Of a DNA stretch of 64,000 nucleotides, positions 57,161 to 64,000 are shown piece by piece. The position numbers and the translations under genes were made by a program. Source of the DNA: Paraphaeosphaeria minitans (lineage: Eukaryota; Ascomycota; Dothideomycetes; Pleosporales; Didymosphaeriaceae); the NCBI GenBank assembly GCA_015832175.1, contig WJXW01000002.1:2046001-2110000 (forward strand), given 5' to 3'. The notes below the pieces were generated by a model, which did no database searches, was not told the origin of the DNA, and saw only the letters and a program-made list of their open reading frames with translations. Numbering within the stretch: the stretch's first letter is position 1; every line of letters begins with the position of its first letter.

Positions 57161-60100
57161 GGGGGATGGATGGGGGTGTATCCGGTTGCACAAACCCGAA
57201 TCGATGGCCCCCCTCAGTCCACCCATCGCTGCTCGAATGGCAGGATACTTGCGCCGCGCCAATGCACAGGATGATGTGTACCTACGTCGTGTGCTTCAAC
57301 CACTGCCCCGGGAAGACATCCCACACTTGCGACGAGTGCAGGTAGATAGGCAGCAACCGTCAGCGCCAGCCAGGTCGGAGCAGAGAGTCCTCGGGCACGG
57401 TGGGATGGGGGAGGAAGGGGTCTGTACCTACGGCGGGGGACGCATGGACTCCCGCCCGGCGTTCCTTCGCTGGGTGGGGACGGCGCGGGGGCGTAATGTC
57501 ATGCATGAACGGCTTCTGAAACGTTTGACATGTAGTGCTGGTGTTTCGTAAACAGGCAGGACATGGAAGGATGGTGGAGCATGCTAGATCAAGCGATGGG
57601 TGAGGCAAGTGCACGTTGACTCGCTGGCTGGATGTGAGCACAGAGCTTGTGGTTGGGTTGGGGTGCATCGCTCTAGAGAATACCAGAGATTGGATTCGTT
57701 GACTGAGGTTTGGGCGGTGCAGGAGTGCCATCGGTAGATGTTGGGCAAACGATGAGGGTGGAGATGATCTCAGTGCGCGCTGCTGAGAAGAGGACGGGTC
57801 TGCGTAGCACGTAAGGAAAGGCATGCGGCGTACGCGAGCAAGGCAACGACCTGAGATCAAGACGGCGGGATGCGGTTTGAAAAGGGAGTGAGGGTGTCGC
57901 CGTCCGATGTACGAATACTGCTGGATATGAAAATGCTAGATCGACGTTGTAGTGCGGAAGATACCTGGGCGGGGTCTGGTTGCATACCTCCAAGGTATGA
58001 TAGATGTTAGATTCAGTCCGAACGACAATGGCCCTGGCGATATAGCTCTTGCGGTTAATTGATTAAGGAGACCTGGTTCCTACGTAAGAATCGAGTGACT
58101 CTTCATCTTACGACATGTACAACCGAGAAAATGTACTATGCAAACACGAGTAGTATTTGTGAAGTGTGCATGGCCTCCTATAGGTACTGTTTGCTGGATT
58201 GTTTCTAGTCAACCATGATTACTTACCATCCTTGCTCTAAAACTACGGTCATTGTCAGGATCTTTATTGAAGTTTGAAACTCCAGAGATACAGTGTGTAT
58301 AGGGGCCTCGTTGGTTGGCATGCAGCGGTCAGCTTGGATGAGCACACGCGTGGCAAAAGACTTCGAAGTGGCACATGGTGCCAGGTCTTACACAAGAAAT
58401 CTCCTGGAACTGACTATGTAGACGTGAGATTCAGGTAGAGACGACGTCATCGTCCGGGTCAAATGTACACGTTCCGCTCGAACAATCGTAGGATAGACAC
58501 CTCCCCTTCAAGCGTCTGCATGTGCCCCAAGTGCCGCTTTTGTTGAGCCAGCAGCGTGTCTGGGGTACATCACACCATCTTGGCAGCTCTACGTCTCACA
58601 CTTCACCTGACCGCACGACGGCGGCATCCGAGCTGAAGGCCATCGCTCTGGTGTTGACAAGACGTAGCGCTGATGTGGCGCTCTTACCTCCATCACGAGC
58701 CAAACACACCCATTGCCAATGGTATGATAGGCCCTCCAGCGCGCTATCAGACAGCCACGTCAGACATGCCGGATACAATGGCTGGCTTGGTAGGCGTCGA
58801 GAGTTCTTGGGGCGCACAAATTCGGTCCGAGGATAGGGTTTGTGGGATGGTTTCTTTGTTTGAAGTTTCCCTTTACCATGGTTGCGCAACTGTGTCTTGC
58901 GCTCGATCGGCTTGGTCAGTTCCTGTTCCTGCGTCGCGGAGTAACGGCCGAACCAGTGCGATGATCTGAGCGTGCCGCGAACCACAAGTGTACCATGCGA
59001 CATTTTCCACCTCACAATTTCGTAGAACCCCGTTGCTGACATGCACCACCGTTGTGCACGATACGCACTCAGCCGGGTGGTGTGAAGCTTCTTGAACAAG
59101 GGCCGATTGCAGCGCATGCTTTTGTTGAGGCGAGATTCGAGCGCTGCCTCGCTGGGTGATCCAGCCCAGTCCAGCTCTCCCCACTCGAGGGAGTATCCGT
59201 TTGCTTCACATGGCGGGGAGCTGTCGATTAGCCTGCAAAAGCATGCGCCTGGCACCGTGACGAAGGTCTAGGCCTGTGGACCGATCGTGAAGCCAGAACG
59301 CTGCACGAAAAAGAAAATGACGGTGCACTTCAACATTCAGAAGGGATTAGGTAGTGGGAACGGGGGTTGGCAGTCGGATGTGCTGTCATGTACATGGAAG
59401 GTCTGACGCATGGGCAGTAACAGTCACCATGGGTTGCACAGACGTCTTGACCTTGCTGTGGCTTTGCGAGTTGTTTGCGTCTTATTTTGGGTGGCTTTGC
59501 GAGGTGGTCGTTGTCAAGATTGACAATTTCCTCTGAATTGGCAATCTTGGCGGCAAACCGGTTTGAATGGTTACCCAAGCTACGCGAGGCAGATGTTGTC
59601 AGTTTCACCAAATCGAGATTGCACTCGGTCTTTCAAAACTGCTCCACACTTATGTAAGTGGGTAATAGGAGCATGACAACTGCGGCACTGAAGTACGCTC
59701 TGGGTGAAGAGCTGCAGTCCTCGGCGTTAGGTGTCAAACTTCCTTGCACGGTGGGTAGTCGATAGCGCCAGCCTATCGACTGCAGTATTCAGAACCTGCT
59801 TCGTACGTACACAGCATGCGGCTGTAGGCACTGTCGCATGCAGGGTTTCGACTTGGATACATTGGCCGTCTCCCCCGTTACAGAGAACATTATCAGGATA
59901 AGCAAGAAATGACCGGCTATGTGCGCATCCACATAGGTAGACGACGACTTCGCAACTGTCAAAAGTTAGCTGCGGATTAATTTCCCATGGTCCATTGTTC
60001 GGACAGTCTGTCTTTTTGTTGTGGGGATTCTTCCGTTCTCTAGCTTGTAGCATGCGCCGGCGCGCGCCTTTAAATCCCTCTTTGCCGAATTCAGGGGTGC

Positions 60101-62093
60101 AGCGACCGTCATCAACGACAAACGTTAGGCTACGGCTCCGCGAGCGTTGCTGTGGGCAGGGCATGCCAACTTTGCCGACGTGAAACAAATCCAGTTGCGG
60201 CGCCGGACATGGCCACGAGGACACCGCGTGGCTTGTTCGCAAATAGTAGGACTTGGTACCTGTAGCGCCGAGCGAGCGGGTGCAGCACGGCCACAGCAGT
60301 TGTAACGTTGTGGCGAACCCCACACTTTATTCTGCGCATGCTCTCTTGTTCTCCATACTTCATAATTGGCTTCAGAGTTCATTGTTGCCGAAGAAGCCGT
60401 CAAGCCGTCTCGGAGCTGTCTCTTGCCGTCCAGCCGCCAGACAAACGAGGAAGGTTTCTCTGCAGCAGCAGCAGTTGCAGCAGCACGAATGGGAAAACAG
60501 TGTCCGGGCGGCGCCATACACAACGCTGAACAGCTCAACATGTTTGATACCTGCTCCTGATGCATGCGTACCAAGAAGCACGGATGCAAAGAGCTGTCGT
60601 CCCCACATCAGCCCGTGGTACCGGATCATGTGTGACGTTTGCGGGTGCTCATGAAATCTCTTTAGCACGGCCCGAGATCTGGCAGACGTTATTACCTCTG
60701 ACTCGGGCCCCGCGGAGATTCAATTGCAAAGAAAAGTAAATTGAAGATGTTCGTGACATCGGGATTACTGGGATGGGGAGCAGCGACGGCTCTGGCAAAT
60801 TTTAGCTTGCCGAGGTCCCTGAAGATCTCCTCGCAGGGCTGCCGGTGGATGGAACCAGTTATTTCGTGCAAGCATGTATCCTTGCGCTCGAGATGAATTG
60901 AGAACTGCAGAGTCGGCTTGCGACGGCGGCTAGCTAGCAGTGGGCATCGCAATACTGGCACGGTTCAATCTCGACGTGCGTTTCAATTGCGTGGCGCATG
61001 AGCTCGAGTCCGCTTTCGACTTTCAGATGCTCAAATAGGCGTGGTACTTGTGCGCGCTGGGCTATTCTTTTGTGTGACAAGGCTCCAAGGCCGCCTAGAC
61101 CGCGTGCTAGAGCGCCGAACACGTCGACCAGAGCTCCATGGAGCCCTCACAGCTGCTGTGGCATCTGTGGCATCTGATGTGCGGCGCCACTTGGAGAAGT
61201 TCGGACGCTTGGTAATGGGCTTCGTCGACGGGGACGAGAGGACCACCAAGCGGCTCAAACGTTGCGCGATAGGAGACGTCACGGCATCTAGCGGCTGATT
61301 GTTGCGGTCAAGACGATGACGGCCGCTCAAAGTCTCGCCGGGATACCGAAGCTTCGACGAGATTTGTGCAAGATTTTGCTCCGACGTTGTCGGGCTGGTG
61401 AAGAATTGAGCGTGGGATGGCCCAAGATCATTGTAGAGATGATACACGGGCGACTCGGATTCGGATCACGCAAGCCGATCAGCATGCTCTTTTTGCCATC
61501 TTCTCCGCATTTCGTCTATCGCATCCTGTTTCTGCGTGGCAACCAGACGCTTGTCGGTCGCCTCACGGTCGGGGTAAGGAACATGAACCCCTGCGTGGCT
61601 GCACTGCGGTCGCGGTAGCGCTGTTGGCGGGCCCGGCTGTTTATTGGTCGCGAAGTGCGGATGGAATGCAAATGAGGGGACCCAAAGGGGCTAGCCGAGG
61701 ACTCGTCTGCACGGTGAAACAGCGTCAATCTTCATGTACTATGTACTGATGCAGCCCTCGGATGCCGTAGCAACGGCGGTGCAGTGGTGGTTGGACATGG
61801 TGTGGCCTCGTCCAGGTCATGGAGTGACAGACTGGCTGATCCTCATCACCACCGGGGCAGCCGCGGCGACAGGCGACCACCATGGCTGAGCCGCGGCGAG
61901 CGAGCGTTCACGGGATGCGGCATGGTGCCAAGATGATCTGGGATGGTTGGAAGTGCAGTAGCACTTCCGCTGCACATCGCTTGCAGCGTTCTTTGTCCAG
62001 GACGCAGGCTGCCAGGCTGCATGCGTGTTGTCAGTGGTCAGCGATGGAGGCTCCGAGCGGAAGATAAGCTGCAGGGTCGCACGGCAGCGCATG

Positions 62094-62120
62094 CCAGTGC
62101 AGTGCAGTGCAGTGCAGTGC
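62094..62120. repeat. (CAGTG)n microsatellite
   Basis: Five tandem pentamers; a separate TAGTG run sits at 62,271-62,290. Confidence 0.85.
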
Positions 62121-62405
62121 CTACAGACACAGATACAGACACAGGCCGGCCCAGCACCACGAGAGCCAGTGAGCTACCGTACGGTAGATAGATAGATACG
62201 TCGACTTGGTGGCGGGCGACGCAGCTGGAGCGAGAGGGGGACGCCAGCTAGGCGAAATTTGCTAGGCAGGTAGTGTAGTGTAGTGTAGTAGCAGCCCTCG
62301 TGACGACGGGAGAGCTGGAGCCGCGAACGCTTCGCGCGGCGGAGCATGACGAGTCTGAGGCTTGTCGCTGTGGAGAGCTGTGTCGAGGCCAGAAGGCTCT
62401 CTTCG

Positions 62406-62513
62406 TTGTGGTGAGCTTGTCGCTGTGGTGAGCTTGTCGCTGTGGTGAGCCTGTCGCTGCCTCTTCGCTGTGGTGAGCTTGCCGCTGTGGTGAGCTTGTC
62501 GCTGTCGTGAGCT
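62406..62513. repeat. 17-bp minisatellite
   Basis: The unit GTGGTGAGCTTGTCGCT recurs five to six times with a few substitutions and one 10-bp insertion (CCTCTTCGCT). Confidence 0.85.
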
Positions 62514-63445
62514 GCGTCCAAGGCTTCTTCGTCATTCACCCAGACGGCAGAAGAAGCGCACCCGTGAGCAGCGTGTGCAGCAGCGAGCTTGCGATAAGAT
62601 GAGGCGCCTGCCCTGACGGAGCATGATGTGTACTGTGTAAAATGACGGCGGGCAAGGATGCGCATGGACTGCACTTTTCATGTGGGTCGTGGTGTGCGTC
62701 CGTGTGCCAGACTGCCAGCCAGCCTGCCAGGATGCACCCCCAAGCGATGCACCCCCCAAGCCCAAGCCCAAGCCCCCCCCCCCAGCCCCAGCCTAGCCCC
62801 AGCCGGCTGCGCTCTCCCAAAACCGACGCTTGCCTCTCTCTCACCTCTGGCCGCCTGCTGCTCGCATCACCGCCATCCTCCCCACGCCATCCTCCCCTCC
62901 CCTCCTCTTCCCCCTCCCCCCTCCCCTCCCTCCCTTCTCCCCCTCCGCTTTGGAACCCAAGTCGCACTCGACAGCGGCCACCGCACGTTGTCAGTCGATG
63001 GCGGTATCTGTCCGTTCATTTCCCGTCATTCCTTAATCTTGCCGTGGGTGTACTGGCTCTCACTCCACAGACCTTGTTCTTGCGCCCGCCCTCGACTGAC
63101 TGCAAGCTGGGCCCACCACCCACCATATACTGTATGCGCCGCGCCATCCTTCTCCACCACACGCCCGTCCGATCCTGCATGCTGACTGCGCCTGTCGCCA
63201 TAGTAATCCCGTCACCACTTTGTACCTCGAGCGCGCCTGTTTCGTCTCGATTCCGCCGTGCCCGCCTTTGTAGCACTTCGACAATCCCCTCGTCCAACCA
63301 CAGCTCCCGCAACTGCCGCCCTCTGGAACGCAACAGGCACACCCCACCAAGCGCCCAAGCAGAGCGTTGCATCGCCATCCCCTAATCTCTTCCAGCTGCC
63401 CGCCGCAGTCGATCGCGTCCCTCGGGGGCCCTCGCCTGCTTCATC

Positions 63446-64000
63446 ATGGCTCAGATCGCGCTGCCACGACAGCAGGTGACGCAGACACAGCAATCCGCCC
63501 ACATTGGCTCACCGCTCTACCAGCGCCGCCGTCCCTCCCAGGCTGGCCCCATCGAACTGCTGCCGAACCCCGACTTCTCCTTCCCCATGCGAGACCCGGA
63601 GACGACCTCATCACCACCCACACCCACTGCCAACCCCCGCCCAATATCGCTCCAGGCCTATCCTACCGGCCGTCGAGCCTCTTCCCACGCCAGAGGAAAG
63701 TCGATCAACGCGCTACCCGACTTTAGTTTCAATCCAGCCGGGACTTCCGCGCCGCCCGCGACAGCCTCCTCACCGCAACTATCTCCAATGGCACTACCCA
63801 CGACTCCCATTACGCCTGCAACGCCCTCGAGACCAATTGGAGGACACAGGCGCGGTGGGAGCGAGTTCATCGGCGGAGACGGGCGATCAGGAGGCGCTTC
63901 CCTGTTGAGCACCAGTCCCACCAAGGGTGACGACATCCTACCTCCACCACCGAACAACACCCTACGACCAGGACCACCGGCCGGACGACGAGGCCATGCT
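63446..64000 (+). CDS. 5' part of a proline/serine-rich fungal protein, cut by the window end (185 codons)
   Basis: From ATG at 63,446 the frame stays open to the end of the window: MAQIALPRQQVTQTQQSAHI, ELLPNPDFSFPM, NALPDFSFNPAGT, RPIGGHRRGGSEFIGGDG and RPGPPAGRRGHA. This disordered Pro/Ser-rich sequence with the HRRGGSEFIGGDG phrase resembles fungal proteins labelled as cell wall proline-rich protein; I give that from memory and it is not a functional assignment. The DFSFP/DFSFN phrase occurs twice. There is no signal peptide at the start, so a wall location is doubtful. The rest of the gene is outside the window. Confidence 0.7.
   Translation, partial: MAQIALPRQQVTQTQQSAHIGSPLYQRRRPSQAGPIELLPNPDFSFPMRDPETTSSPPTPTANPRPISLQAYPTGRRASSHARGKSINALPDFSFNPAGTSAPPATASSPQLSPMALPTTPITPATPSRPIGGHRRGGSEFIGGDGRSGGASLLSTSPTKGDDILPPPPNNTLRPGPPAGRRGHA

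Larger units (their letters stand above)
56367..63445. other. 7-kb stretch without a supported gene
   Basis: ORFs up to about 219 codons occur on both strands, but most begin with non-ATG codons, overlap each other and lack motifs. Visible items are a GGATA run (57,125-57,160), CAGTG and TAGTG runs (62,094-62,120; 62,271-62,290), a 17-bp minisatellite and a long C-rich pyrimidine tract before the next gene (62,740-62,960), probably its promoter or leader. Confidence 0.6.

Noticed and set aside
58596..59255. Minus-strand open frame of about 219 codons
   Set aside because: It begins with GTG, has no motif or splice context and a composition like random translation; three other ORFs overlap it.

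Overview
The window is nuclear DNA of a filamentous ascomycete (Pezizomycotina). The evidence is the gene content, the short GT-AG introns (mostly 45-60 bp), genes on both strands without operons, secreted and GPI-anchored proteins, and degraded gene copies resembling those left by repeat-induced point mutation. Dothideomycetes is my best guess for the class; that is inference, not proof. I rebuilt gene models by hand from splice sites; most were checked by exon sums divisible by three and by family motifs crossing the junctions.

1-15,300 is gene-dense: the 3' end of a GPI-anchored, possibly thaumatin-like protein; a 77-bp tandem array; a small Lys-tailed protein; a TMEM42/EamA-like membrane protein; the fused molybdenum-cofactor enzyme (gephyrin/CnxE); V-ATPase c'' (VMA16) divergent from TFIIA-gamma (TOA2); and tubulin cofactor D divergent from the Pol delta subunit Cdc27. 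15,300-22,150 has one recognisable gene (a PNPOx-like flavoprotein) and many simple repeats, including a roughly 440-bp CCTA/CCTAA array.

22,150-40,300 holds an acidic hypothetical protein with a SUMO-interacting-like tail, a CE3-type SGNH esterase, a nuclear-type hypothetical protein, two mitochondrial OXPHOS subunits (NDUFS4-like and ATP synthase f), a 1373-aa disordered protein, a small hypothetical protein and a GPI-anchored GH79 glycosidase. 40,300-51,060 looks accessory: a 12-bp minisatellite, tandem relics of an acyl-CoA ligase gene, a multi-TM protein, a secreted chorismate mutase-like protein and a multiply broken flavin monooxygenase pseudogene.

51,300-56,400 returns to housekeeping: a small Cys-tailed protein, a glutamate-cysteine ligase modifier subunit homologue, AP-1 sigma and the Pol III repressor MAF1. 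56,400-63,400 is a 7-kb stretch with no supported gene, then the 5' end of a proline/serine-rich protein runs off the window.

I found no CRISPR, rRNA, tRNA or intact transposon, and no clear biosynthetic cluster. The best leads are the phased 77-bp array, the altered CE3 active-site blocks, a possible alternative last exon of AP-1 sigma, and the decayed monooxygenase and ligase copies.
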